From NCBI GenBank assembly GCA_946902985.2, contig OX336398.1, forward strand, positions 235,208,120 to 235,272,119: a DNA stretch of 64,000 bases, written 5' to 3'. Positions 1 to 10,635 of the stretch are shown in pieces (the first letter of the stretch is position 1; the number at the start of each line of letters is the position of its first letter). This DNA is from Meconema thalassinum (lineage: Eukaryota; Arthropoda; Insecta; Orthoptera; Tettigoniidae). Made by a program: the position numbers and the translations under genes. Under the pieces are notes generated by a model. The model was not told the DNA's origin. It ran no database searches and saw only the letters and a list, made by a program, of their open reading frames with translations.

Positions 1-812
1 AGCGCACTGAAACCTGGTACAGGAAATATTTATACACATTGTAATCCACTGGTATCTAATTTCGTTCAATTGTTTACATAACCTCAAGATGGAGGCAGTG
101 CGAATTTTAAAATTAAGTTTTTATTTCTTGTGATGTAGTCATGCGATCGAAGTGAAAGTTTGAATAATGAACCTACGCAATAGTTTTCCTTTAATGGTAC
201 ATGACTCTATGGCCTATACATTTAACAATCCAACATGGCGACCATCCGAAATATTTAGGCGATATTGAATATCTACTAATCTATTTTAGAATCAAACTGC
301 ATTTTTTATGTTCATAGGGGCTATGAACTTAAGTTCACCTATAGGACTTAAATAACCTGGTGATCACAAATCCAACATGGCGGTGACGCGAATTATAAAT
401 ATTCACATGGACGTTTCTCGCAATTTAACCATACGAGTGCAGTGAAACTTGGTACAGTAAATCCTTATACGAATGTTAATCCACTGGCATCTAATTTATT
501 TCAATTGTTTCCATAACCTCAAGATGGCAGCTGTGAAAAATTTTAAAATCTCCTTGTTTTTTCTTGTGTCCTAATTATGCGATTGAAGTTTGAATACTAA
601 ACGTTCACAATAATCTGCATGTAACAGTACATAACTCTAGGACCTACATATATAAAATCCAACATGGCGACCATCCGAAATATTTAGTCGGTTCTTAATA
701 TCTACGAATATATTACAGCAATCAAACAGAAATTGTGTATGTTGATAGTGGCAATTAACATAAGTAGGATATATGAAAATAGGCTGTATAGTTCTTCACG
801 GAACTACTTGTT
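1..812 (+). repeat. Helentron-like repeat, subfamily 2, cut by window start
   Basis: This stretch aligns by eye with about 37897-38708, the right part of another copy, and ends with the same terminal hairpin (AGTTCTTCACGGAACT) followed by a short CTTGTT tail. It contains recurring modules built around CAACATGGCG and CCTCAAGATGG. There is no believable protein; the 62-codon frame at 733 is chance. Assignment to Helentrons (HINE/DINE-1 type) is inference from the end structure seen in the complete copies. Confidence 0.7.
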
Positions 813-945
813 TATTATTGAAATCCTAGCCAAATTAAATTATTTGCATACAGTAATTCTTCCTGGTTCAATGTCCTTAGGCGATTTGTTTTTGAAAAAT
901 TTTCACACTGGAAGTAGTTGAAAGGTCTCAAGTGAATTTCGGCAT

Positions 946-1320
946 TGACTCACACTAGCACTCGTAGAAGTAGAAAAGGCAAACTGCTAATCTAATCGAC
1001 CGGATATGGTTGAGTTTCATTGACTCACACTAGCACTCGTAGTGGCAGTAAAGGCAAACTGCTAATCTAATCGACCGGATATGGTTGAGTTTCATTGACT
1101 CACACTAGCACTCGTAGTGGCAGTAAAGGCAAACTGCTAATCTAATCGACCGGATATGGTTGAGTTTCATTGACTCACACTAGCGCTCGTAGTGGAAGAA
1201 AAGGCAAACTGCTAATCTAATCGACCGGATATGGTTGAGTTTCATTGACTCACACTAGCGCCCGTAGTGGTAGAAAAGGCAAACTGCTAATCTAATCGAC
1301 CGGATATGGTTAAGGTTTCT
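946..1320. repeat. 75-bp tandem repeat, five copies
   Basis: TGACTCACACTAGC recurs at 946, 1021, 1096, 1171 and 1246, an exact 75-bp period. The copies are almost identical; changes cluster in the segment after CTCGTAG (for example AGTAGAAA against GGCAGTAA). The last unit breaks off after ATATGGTTAAGG. It abuts the end of the Helentron-like copy within about 130 bp. It is short for a satellite and could be a local tandem duplication or the edge of a longer family. Confidence 0.92.
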
Positions 1321-2138
1321 GTGAACAATCATCTGTCCACCACGTGTCGCCATGCCAGCACCTCGTAAGAAACATTTAGAGTGTTCGTTACGTTTGGAAA
1401 AGTGGACGAACAACGAAAATTAATTACAAATGCACCAACAGTAATATTCACTGATGAACCGGGTTCGAGGCTACTGTATGACATGAAAGGATGTTTTCAA
1501 TATTAAGTTTCTTGCTGGGATATTATAATCAGTAGGCCTATATACAGTATTTAAAGACTCAGACAAATCATTTGGTGATATTCAAAAAGCTTGGAGTAAA
1601 CTGGAAAGAAAGAAACCTTATTAAAGATCTGTATTTAAACCAAAAAGTAAGAGTTACAATTGGTAATGAAATGGCGGATTAAATAGGAACGGGAAAGAGA
1701 GTGTGAGGCAACAATGTTGTTTGCCACCTACAGTGTACGGTACTGTTCAATTATTATTTAGAAGAAATTATTAAGGAATGTTTTGGCAAAAAGGGCGGAA
1801 TATGTATCGGAGGAAGAAGATTTGAATATACTAGATTTGCAGATGATATATGGTAGAAAAACCTGCGCTGATGCGGATATCCGCACCATTTTTCGCCATG
1901 CGGACATAGTTTGCATGGCTGTGCTAGCGGATAAGCTACGAATAATGTTTGGAATACATTTTCGGATAGTTTTTAGAATACAATGTTTGACTTTTAATAA
2001 TTGTAGTTTTTGCTATGATGTGCGTCTTTCACGTTTCTTGTTATTTCCATATTCGCTTTCGCTTGGATTGTATGAGAGAAGCCAGTCATGGAAATATCCT
2101 CAATTAGTGTTGACTTTTGCACCAAAAAATCCCTTTAT
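1321..2138. other. Unassigned sequence
   Basis: I see no coding region, tRNA-like head or terminal repeats here. A short part near 1865-1900 has the GCGGATATCCGC palindromic style common in insect interspersed repeats, and similar GCGGAT-rich sequence occurs near 15140-15200. This segment is the left flank of the BEL/Pao insertion. Confidence 0.5.
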
Positions 2139-2143
2139 ACCTG
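2139..2143. repeat. Target site duplication of the BEL/Pao element, left copy
   Basis: ACCTG directly precedes the first base of the left LTR (TGGTGTATTC). The same five bases follow the right LTR at 13530-13534. A matching 5-bp duplication at the ends fixes both boundaries and is the size usual for BEL/Pao integration. Confidence 0.93.
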
Positions 2144-5038
2144 TGGTGTATTCTTTGAATACACGGTACCTGAGATATAATTTTTATTGCTCTTTGCATG
2201 TTCATTTCTTCCTTCTTCTTTGTCAAACACCAACAGTGATCATCTGTTTTCTCCTTGTTGGGCATATCTCTTATGTCTTCATAAGTATGTTTCAGATATA
2301 TAACTTCTGTGACCCACCTAGCGTCACCTCGCAGCGAATCTCTGAAGCTCCTCAATTCTTCCTGGTGCTAGAGGACTTACTTATCCATTTAGCTACCAGA
2401 TCCTGTTACCATCGTCAGCTATTTTCTCTTGGAGCAAGAGGACTACGTCCACTTCTTTACTCACCATGCTGCGCTAGTATCAACTGTTATCAACTCTTAG
2501 AAGACCGGCTCAGCAAGAGAAGATAATTTTTTTTGTATTTAAGTTGGTAATGCTTATATGTTCTCCTTTTGTCTCCTACCCCCCACTCTTTCCCCCCTTC
2601 TTGGTCCCTTCGTGCTCCGTTGAGCTGCTCTCACTTCTTAGTCTGCAGTTGACTCGTTCAGTCAAAGCTCCGCTCGAGCTTGTCTCCTCAAACCAAGAGG
2701 CTCACCCTCTTCTACGCCATGTTGGCTAAGTAATCTTCAACAGAAACTTCGACTTCAACATGAAATCAAGATAAGTACCATTTTAAAAGTTTTAACCTCA
2801 TCTTCATGGTTTTAACTTCCTCGTGCTTTTAATTATAATTTATAGACAGTGTGAAATCATTTACTTTGGGGCAATAATCATTCCTCGTGGGATTTGCCAT
2901 GTTGAGCTTTTGCTTGTATAAGCCAACCTTACTAAAAAAGAGCTTTTCTTAAGCTATTTAAACGAGAAACCCTCTCGCTACGTGGGATATTATCTAATAC
3001 CCGCTGTCTATAATTATAAAGCTAATTCCTCCGTTGGATTTTCTCAACCCCATTTTCTGCTAAGGTCGTTCTGGAACCTTCGAGATCTTGTTCTCTACCT
3101 GCGAGTCTTGCCGTCAAGTATTGTTCACGCACTTGTGAAAATGCTAGTTAAAATGGGGAATCTTCCTTACAAATTTTTGCAATAGCTAACTTTCTTCCAC
3201 CGCTGGAACCTCTGGAACCTTCTAAGGCGCATTTAATTGTAAATCACAACTTTTTCAAGAAATAGACTCTCACCTATAGTGCAATCAGTTATTTCCATAA
3301 TTGCAATAACTTTTTTTTCTCATAAACTTCAGTGTTTCTATAGTGAACTTTGCATCCATCTTCATAGACTATAGTGATAAACAGTGCTTGCTCCACGTTT
3401 CTACCGCGTCGCGATCGTCCGGTTATATTAAATACGGCCATGAACATTGATCCTATATCCCAATGATCTTTCCTCAACCTTCTACTAACCATCGTTATTA
3501 ATAAAATTGTAACTTTCTATAAGGTGTCACTCACAAGGTGCCCTTCCCTCTTTGCTAGTTTAACATTATTTAAATTCTGCATAATTGCTTGTGTGATACA
3601 AGTTTTAAATTTACGTTGTTCCTTTCCCATAATCAGGGAAAACAATTCTTTAAACTCTTGAGCGAGTCATGTTCAGGTTTCACGAAATGGAAACTGTCCC
3701 ATTTGGCGAGTGATTCCTGCTCAAACTTGGGAAGTCCAGAACTTTCCCTTTCACTTTCTTCAGGTTTCACAGTAAGTGACCTGCCCTTTTTGTATAATTC
3801 TCATATATTAATTCTGTATAAATATAAGAAGTTGTAGGAACTTCTATCTTATTTTTCATGTTGTTATTATTGTTATTTTCAAAGTTTTCACTTTCTCTAG
3901 AACATTCTCTCCTGAATTTCTTAAGGTGCACTTTTGTACTCCAATTCACGTTTAAGCTTTAATTATTTCATTGCTCATTTGTTTAAATCTTATAAAGATT
4001 TTAAAAACATGTAAGGTTTGAAACCTTGTAAATTGTCAATTGCTTGGAGCAACCGTTTAATGTTGAGAGGTCTGCGACCCTATTTGTTAAAAAGTTCAAA
4101 TGAACTATGTTTATTAAAATTATATTGCATAATTGTTAATTTCCTCAAACTTTTCCTAATTGTAAAATAAACAAATCTTTTCCCTTCGCTTTTTCATTTA
4201 CGAATATAAAGTTTAGGCAAAATCCTGTCTTCCTTGACTCTCCTCACTCAATGATATTAAAATCATTAATAGAGCTTTCACCATTTGTTGCATTTGAGCA
4301 AGAACTCTTAATTTTCACCTCACTAAAGTTCTTCTTAGCGTTAATAGCTAATTCTAATTGGCCAGTAAGGCAAGTAAAGCTCGCTAGGCCAGCTACCTGC
4401 TTGTGGAGACCCTCTCCGAAAACTTATGGTCAGTTTTCTAAAAAATAAGTGTTTCTTTTTGTCTAAACTTTTAGCCGGCTCCTCGCTGAGTAAAAGCTTA
4501 GCCATTTTCCAATGCAACCATTGGTTCCTTTACCAAGATTACCCAATAAGGCATAATCTTTTATCATTTTCCTTTTTAGAGAAACTTGGTCGCCCTTACA
4601 GGAACTCCATAATTTTGGAAATTGAAAATACCAAGCTTGAGTTAAATCATTGGCATTCTTCGAGTTACTTTGTAAAACCTAATTTCTTTGAGAAGACATA
4701 CAGTAAATTTGTTCCTCTCAGTCTTGCCAGACCAGCACTCTTCCCCATAGTAGTTTTATATATGCTTGAGAGGGATTATACGAAAGCCACTCTCTTGCAA
4801 ACAGCCCAAGTTCTATCTGTGTTTCTCGTCAGCTTAGACCAAGTCCTTATTCATTTTAGGTATCCGAAAGAGGATTTTCGGTGGCAACCACTTTTAAGTG
4901 TGTTTAACACTAAACTTATTAATTTTGTGGGACTCTCCTCCTATTTTTCTATCCTTCTTTTCCAATCCAAAATCTACTTCCTTCTTTTAATCATCTTCCC
5001 TTGGTGGGTGGGTTATTCCTCAGCCAATAAACTACCCA
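2144..5038 (+). repeat. 5' LTR of BEL/Pao retrotransposon (about 2.9 kb)
   Basis: This direct repeat is paired with 10636-13529. It starts TGGTGTATTC and ends CTACCCA, so it has the TG...CA ends of LTRs, and sits between the target duplication and the primer site. I counted about 14 differences by eye between the two copies, including one 1-bp length change near 2526, so divergence is roughly 0.5 percent and the insertion is recent. At ~2895 bp it is far longer than the few-hundred-base LTRs usual in BEL/Pao. Frames inside it (for example 4426-5394, partly beyond the LTR) show no recognisable domain. Confidence 0.95.
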
Positions 5039-5043
5039 AAATT

Positions 5044-5061
5044 TGGTGCCGAAACCCGGGA
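5044..5061 (+). promoter_or_regulatory. Primer binding site, tRNA-Phe
   Basis: TGGTGCCGAAACCCGGGA is an exact 18-base complement of the 3' end of animal cytoplasmic tRNA-Phe (ending CCCGGGTTTCGGCACCA, from general knowledge). It begins five bases inside the LTR boundary, where minus-strand DNA synthesis would be primed. Confidence 0.85.
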
Positions 5062-5303
5062 GAGCCCATTTTTTCTTTTTCCTTTTTAAAAAAGTGTCAT
5101 TTGACAATACTTTGCATATTTCTAATATCTGTGTTGAATATTTCAGCTATAACCACATCGTGCAAAGCCTGTGAACGGGAAAGAGGCCGCTCCTGTCTCC
5201 TATGGTGTGTCCCATTCTTTCTACTCATTTGCTGCTGCCAGCTTGACAGCATTTCCAAGGTTCCACAGTTTCGTGAGTTACATTTTCATTTACCTTTTTT
5301 AAT

Positions 5304-8300
5304 ATGGCTCCCACTGATAAGGATAAGGATGAAAAACTTACTTCTAAACGAGCATCCTGTAAAGGGCAAATTACCCGATTCAGAAGGTACATAAAAGAAT
5401 TAGATCTCTCAGACGCGCAATTAGATTTGTTGAAACATCGTGTAAAGGATTTTGAACGTTCTTATGAAAACTACTGTAACATTCAAACTGAAATTGAAAC
5501 TTGCATGCTCAATCAAACAGAAGATCGTGTCGAAGTAGAAAACTTATATTACGAAGGCATAGGTTCTGCTTTCAAAATAATACGCCAACTCGAAGAGGAG
5601 CAGAAAAAGGACGCTTCTGTTCTTGGTTCCCTTCACGAACCCCAAACTTCTTTCCGTGAGGGCACTCACAAGCCCAAACCTACTTTACCGAAAATTGATT
5701 TACCCCATTTTTCTGGAGATGAATCCACTTGGGATTCTTTCTATGAATTATTTTGCTCCCTTGTTCATGACAATGAAGACATTCAAGTCATTTACAAGTT
5801 TCATTATTTGAGATCTATCCTTCCAGGTCAAGCTTTGCAGTTAGTTGAAGCACTTCCTCTGCGTGCCGAAAATTACCCCATTGCCTTTAACTTATTAAAA
5901 GAAAGATATGGAAATTCACGTTTACGTATTCAACGCCATATTAAGGCTCTATTTAACCTACCTGCGTCACAGCACAATGATGTCACTAGTTTGCGTACTT
6001 TAATTGACACTACCCAACTCCACGTTAAAGCTTTGTCCCAATTAGATCAACCCACTGAACATTGGGATACTTTCCTAATACATTTAGTAGTTTCTAAAGT
6101 TGATGCTGCTACCCTCAAAGCTTGGGAAATTGAACTTTCTAAGGAAGACGACTACTCTTACGAGCATTTAGTCACTTTCATAAACGCTAGATGCCAACTT
6201 TTAACCGCCCTAGCTAATCAAAGTGAACCATCATCTCCTAGTTCCAAATTCGAATTAATGTCCATCAAATCCAAAAGTGAACGCTCAGCGTCCAATACCC
6301 AAAAACCCGGGTCCAGCTCATCCAAATTCAAATCAAACTCCACTGGTTACCCAACTAGGTCTAGTGAACGTCGTGTCGCTAGCTCTATTGTTTTAAATAT
6401 GCAAAGTGAACCTCGCAAAAGTTTAAACGAACCGGTAAAGTGCATACTTTGTAAAGATCCCCATGCCCTATACCTTTGCAAATCTTTTAAAGAAATGTCA
6501 GTCGATGACAGACGAAAATTAGTCGCTCAAAACAAACATTGTTTCAACTGCCTAGCGCCCACGCATTCTGCTTCTAACTGTAAGTCCACAAGACTTTGCT
6601 ACCATTGTGAAAAGGCTCATCATACTCTGATGCATCGTCATGATCAGGCAAGGTCATCGACAGCATCTACTTCGCCGAAAAATGATAGTGCTAACAATTC
6701 TAATGCTTCATCTTATATTCAAAATGCTAAGTCCATTCGCAGTGCGCAAGTATTGTTGTCTACTGTCCAAATTGACGTTCAGGATAACTTTGGCAACTGG
6801 GTTCGTGCACGCGGTCTTCTAGACTCAGCGGCAACTCATGATTTTGTGTCCAATTCCTTGATTAGAAAACTAGGCCTACCTGTAAACCCCACTTCTATCA
6901 ACGTGTCGGGCATCAACAGCTCAAAATCGCAAGCTTTACAACTCTCAAAGCTAACTATAAGAGATACTTGTCATAGAAACAACTTTCTTAAACTTAATTG
7001 TCTAATTCTTAATAGCATTGGAGAAGACACTCCAAGTCACTCTGTGGATATTTCAGGGTTAAACATTCCCTCGCATTTAAGGCTAGCCGATCCTTGTTTT
7101 AATATGCAGAACCCTATTGACATACTCTTTAGTGCCAATGTTTTCTGGAATTGCCTACGTAAACAGGTTCGTAAATTATCCTCAAACGTGGTCGCCAGAG
7201 ACACTAATTTTGGATGGATCGTCACAGGGCAACTTCCCCATTATTCTCCTCAACCCGCATCGCAATGTTACTTCTCCAATACTGACCTGGAACAGTTCTG
7301 GAGGCTTGAAAATGTCGATTCTCCTAATGTAACCTCTTCAGAAAATGAATTCTGTGAGCAACTTTTTTTGAACACCACCACTCGTTCTTCTGATGGCCGG
7401 TTCGTCGTTCAAATGCCAAGATTACATAATCCTCCTAAACTTATCAACTCTCAGCCTAAAGCTCGTAAAGCTCTTTTCGCCATCGAGAGCAAATTCAAAA
7501 AGGAACCTCTTGTTAAACAACAGTACACTGATTTCATGGATGAGTATGAAAGCTTAGATCATATGGAAGTTGTTAACAAATCTAATGATGAATTGCACCC
7601 CTCAATTGAAACGGTTTATTTAAATCATCATCCAGTGTGGAAAAACCCTCTTGTAAAAGATAAAATTCGAGTTGTTTTCAATGGTTCATCACCCGACGTT
7701 AATGGCAACAGCCTTAACGACACTCTTTATTCTGGTCCTGCTATTCAATCAGATTTATCTGCTATACTCTTAAACTTTCGATTATTTTCCATAGCTGTCA
7801 TAGCCGACATAAAACAGATGTACCGTCAAGTGTTAATTCTACCAGAACAACGAGATCTTCAAAGAATCTTGTGGCGTGATGAAACCAGTAAGCCCATTAA
7901 GGTATTTCGCTTGAAAACGGTTACTTATGGCTTAAAACCCTCTGCTTTCCTTGCTATCCGATCCCTACACTTGCTAGCCTCTCAAGATGGTCATTTATTT
8001 AACCCCAAAGCCTCTGAAGCACTAACTACGTCATTCTATGTTGACGATTATTTGCAATCCTTCCCCTCTTTGGAGGAAGCTTCTTTTGTATCTTTAGAAC
8101 TTCAGGCATTACTAAGGAATGGAGGTTTCCCACTCCATAAGTGGAACTCCAACTCCCCTGAGTTTCTCGCTCAGTTTCCCATCGAAGACGTAGATCCTTC
8201 TTCTGTTGAAATTTGTGGTAACTCCGAATCTATAAAAACTCTAGGAGTTCACTGGTGCACTAGCACTGACACTCTTATCTATAAAGTTTCGCTCGCAGAA

Positions 8301-10598
8301 GAGCTTCCTAATACAAAAAGACAAATTCTCTCTGAAATTGCAAAAATTTTTGATCCGCTTCAATTCCTTGCCCCAGTTATCGTTATAGCCAAACTCTTCA
8401 TGCAAGAGCTGTGGTCACTTAAATGTGAATGGGATGACGCTGTCCCTCTTTCTTTTCTTAATCGTTGGCTCTCGTTTCGCAGCAATTTGCTGGATCTTTC
8501 CCTCATTGAAATTCCCAGGAATTTAATCAGCTCTCATTCTAATGCATCTTTTTTCCTTCATGTGTTCGCGGACAGTTCCGAAAAAGCTTATGGTTGCTGT
8601 GCATATTTAGTTTATCACGATTCACTCTATGGATCTCTAGTTCCCAACCTTGTTTGTGCCAAATCGAAGGTCGCTCCTCTTAAAACTATCACTTTGCCTA
8701 GGCTCGAACTGTGCGCTGCACTCATGGCTGCAGAACTTGTCAAGAAATTACGGGAAGTATTAAAGGTCGAATTCTCGCAAATCTATCTCTGGAGCGATTC
8801 CATGATCGCCCTTTCTTGGATCGCCAAGAACCCCTCTCACTGGCAAACTTTCGTTGCAAACAGGGTTTCCAAAATTCAAACTCTTTCTTCTGGATGTCAA
8901 TGGAGGCATGTTCCCAGTGCGGATAATCCAGCCGATATTATCTCTCGTGGTTGTTTACCCTCTCAATTGGCAGCTTCCCAATTGTACTGGCATGGGCCCT
9001 CGTGGCTAATCGAAGAATTTTCCTCATGGCCTTCTAAACCCCCAGCTACAAACTCCAACTTGCCTGACGCTAAAGTACCTCTACCCATTGCTTCGTGTCT
9101 TGTTTCCAACGCTTCTCATCCTTTGTTGTCCCGCTATTCTTCTTTTCATAAATTATTACGAATTGTCGCCTATCTCCTTAGATGGAAATATCTTGTGGTC
9201 GACCAACCTCTTCTCCCTAAACCACACCTTACCAATCATGAATTGAATCTCGCTACCGTTAAGGTTTTACAACTGACACAGCAAGAAGCCTTTTCTTCTG
9301 AATTGTCATTGCTTTCTTCTAAAAGAGATCTTCCCAAATCCAGCCGTCTCCGTGCTTTAGCCCCGTTCCTTGATGACCATGGGTTACTCAGGGTAGGTGG
9401 AAGGCTCTCGCAATCTTTACTCTCTGAGGACAAAAAGCATCCTGTTATTTTGCCTTCCAAACATCACGTAACTTCCTTAATTATACGTGACTTTCATTAC
9501 CGTAATCTTCATGTTGGTACACGTACTCTGCTTTGCCTCTTAAGGGAAAAGTACTGGATTATAAATGGAATTCATGAAGTTTCTTCTGTAATTCATAAGT
9601 GCATTCCTTGTTTCAAAGCGAAACCTAAAATCAACACTCAATTAATGAGCGATCTGCCCTCTTTTCGTTCTTCTCCTATACGCCCATTTGCTTTAACTGG
9701 CGTGGACTATATGGGTCCGTTCCAATATCAACGAAACTCTCCTGAAGCTAAACGCAAATTGTTTGGTAAGCTTTATGTTTCTCTCTTTGTTTGCATGGTT
9801 ACCGGCGCAATCCACTTGGAACTAGTAACGAATGCTTCTACTTCTTATTTTTTATCAGCTGTCTCTCGTTTCACCGCTAGGCGTGGTGTTCCTTCTGAGA
9901 TGTTCTCTGATAACGCTTCCACCTTTCAGGGCGCAGCTTCCCTGTGGAAGAAAGCTCTCACTTCCTCTCCTGCCATGGAACAAATCTCTAATTTTTCTTA
10001 TTCAAAAGGTTTCAAATGGCGCTTCATACCTCCTTACGCTCCGCATCATGGTGGTAGGTGGGAATCTTGCGTAAAGCTCACTAAACGTCATTTAAGAAAA
10101 GTCTTAGGTAATCGAATTCTGACTTACGAAGAATTCAATTCACTGTCTGTTTTGATTGAAGGTGTTGTTAACTCTCGCCCTTTAACTCCACTTTCCAATG
10201 ACCCTGATGACCTACTTCCACTCACCCCTGGTCACTTCCTTATCGGCACTTCTCTTTCTGCCCCTCCTCCTCTTCCCAATTCTTACAGGGATTTTAATTT
10301 ACCTATTGTTTGGCGTAAACTTGAAGCCCTCCGTAATTCTTTTTGGAAGAGATGGAACTTGGAATATTTAACTTCCTTGCAACGGAGGCAGAAGTGGTTT
10401 CTTTCCAGTCCCGACATTAAAGTGGGGGACTTGGTCTTGGTTAGGGATGTTTCTCCCCCTTTAGTCTGGACTTCCGGTAGAGTGACAAAGTGTTACCCTG
10501 GAAGAGATGGGAGAGTCAGGGTGGTCAGAGTCTTGACCATTAACGGTTCGATTACAAGACCCTTGTCTTTGATCGCTCCTCTTCCAATAAATATGTAA
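5304..10598 (+). CDS. BEL/Pao gag-pol polyprotein, intact, 1764 aa
   Basis: This is a single uninterrupted polyprotein. Residues ~128-290 form a DUF1759-type Gag region (PKIDLPHFSGD). Residues ~380-440 carry a Cys/His zinc-knuckle cluster (CILC, CFNC, CYHC). A DUF1758-type aspartic protease lies near 505 (LLDSAATHDF; DSA in place of DTG, as seen in this superfamily). RT spans ~790-1000 with YVDD near 912. RNase H has FADSS near 1089, the E of RLELCAAL and the D of LWSDS. The integrase has an HHCC zinc domain (~1398-1436) and catalytic D, D and E in GVDYMGPF, FSDNAS and HHGGRWES (~1464-1581). A DUF5641-type C-terminus follows. The start ATG (AATATGG) is the first in frame after the leader. Gag and Pol share one frame, so the Gag:Pol ratio must depend on proteolysis or another mechanism. 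No stop or frameshift is seen. Confidence 0.97.
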   Translation: MAPTDKDKDEKLTSKRASCKGQITRFRRYIKELDLSDAQLDLLKHRVKDFERSYENYCNIQTEIETCMLNQTEDRVEVENLYYEGIGSAFKIIRQLEEEQKKDASVLGSLHEPQTSFREGTHKPKPTLPKIDLPHFSGDESTWDSFYELFCSLVHDNEDIQVIYKFHYLRSILPGQALQLVEALPLRAENYPIAFNLLKERYGNSRLRIQRHIKALFNLPASQHNDVTSLRTLIDTTQLHVKALSQLDQPTEHWDTFLIHLVVSKVDAATLKAWEIELSKEDDYSYEHLVTFINARCQLLTALANQSEPSSPSSKFELMSIKSKSERSASNTQKPGSSSSKFKSNSTGYPTRSSERRVASSIVLNMQSEPRKSLNEPVKCILCKDPHALYLCKSFKEMSVDDRRKLVAQNKHCFNCLAPTHSASNCKSTRLCYHCEKAHHTLMHRHDQARSSTASTSPKNDSANNSNASSYIQNAKSIRSAQVLLSTVQIDVQDNFGNWVRARGLLDSAATHDFVSNSLIRKLGLPVNPTSINVSGINSSKSQALQLSKLTIRDTCHRNNFLKLNCLILNSIGEDTPSHSVDISGLNIPSHLRLADPCFNMQNPIDILFSANVFWNCLRKQVRKLSSNVVARDTNFGWIVTGQLPHYSPQPASQCYFSNTDLEQFWRLENVDSPNVTSSENEFCEQLFLNTTTRSSDGRFVVQMPRLHNPPKLINSQPKARKALFAIESKFKKEPLVKQQYTDFMDEYESLDHMEVVNKSNDELHPSIETVYLNHHPVWKNPLVKDKIRVVFNGSSPDVNGNSLNDTLYSGPAIQSDLSAILLNFRLFSIAVIADIKQMYRQVLILPEQRDLQRILWRDETSKPIKVFRLKTVTYGLKPSAFLAIRSLHLLASQDGHLFNPKASEALTTSFYVDDYLQSFPSLEEASFVSLELQALLRNGGFPLHKWNSNSPEFLAQFPIEDVDPSSVEICGNSESIKTLGVHWCTSTDTLIYKVSLAEELPNTKRQILSEIAKIFDPLQFLAPVIVIAKLFMQELWSLKCEWDDAVPLSFLNRWLSFRSNLLDLSLIEIPRNLISSHSNASFFLHVFADSSEKAYGCCAYLVYHDSLYGSLVPNLVCAKSKVAPLKTITLPRLELCAALMAAELVKKLREVLKVEFSQIYLWSDSMIALSWIAKNPSHWQTFVANRVSKIQTLSSGCQWRHVPSADNPADIISRGCLPSQLAASQLYWHGPSWLIEEFSSWPSKPPATNSNLPDAKVPLPIASCLVSNASHPLLSRYSSFHKLLRIVAYLLRWKYLVVDQPLLPKPHLTNHELNLATVKVLQLTQQEAFSSELSLLSSKRDLPKSSRLRALAPFLDDHGLLRVGGRLSQSLLSEDKKHPVILPSKHHVTSLIIRDFHYRNLHVGTRTLLCLLREKYWIINGIHEVSSVIHKCIPCFKAKPKINTQLMSDLPSFRSSPIRPFALTGVDYMGPFQYQRNSPEAKRKLFGKLYVSLFVCMVTGAIHLELVTNASTSYFLSAVSRFTARRGVPSEMFSDNASTFQGAASLWKKALTSSPAMEQISNFSYSKGFKWRFIPPYAPHHGGRWESCVKLTKRHLRKVLGNRILTYEEFNSLSVLIEGVVNSRPLTPLSNDPDDLLPLTPGHFLIGTSLSAPPPLPNSYRDFNLPIVWRKLEALRNSFWKRWNLEYLTSLQRRQKWFLSSPDIKVGDLVLVRDVSPPLVWTSGRVTKCYPGRDGRVRVVRVLTINGSITRPLSLIAPLPINM

Positions 10599-10635
10599 CT
10601 GTTTATTTGCTCTCTGTTGGTGTTTCCCCCCAGTA
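10599..10635 (+). other. Spacer between gag-pol stop and 3' LTR; no clear purine tract
   Basis: The 37-bp spacer ends TTTCCCCCCAGTA, a pyrimidine run, directly against the right LTR. Plus-strand priming normally uses a purine-rich tract at this place. The nearest purine-rich stretch (GGGAGAGTCAGGG, about 10508-10520) lies inside the ORF. Confidence 0.6.

Noticed and set aside
946..1320. CRISPR-like array
   Set aside because: Whole 75-bp units repeat without variable spacers.
1783..2526. 247-codon frame at the BEL left boundary
   Set aside because: It crosses from flank into LTR. The LTR part is also open in the right LTR, but no domain is visible.
4426..5394. 322-codon frame at the end of the left LTR
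   Set aside because: It runs from LTR through the primer site into the gag start in another frame, with no conserved motif. The LTR part is also open at 12917-13570, which follows from LTR identity.
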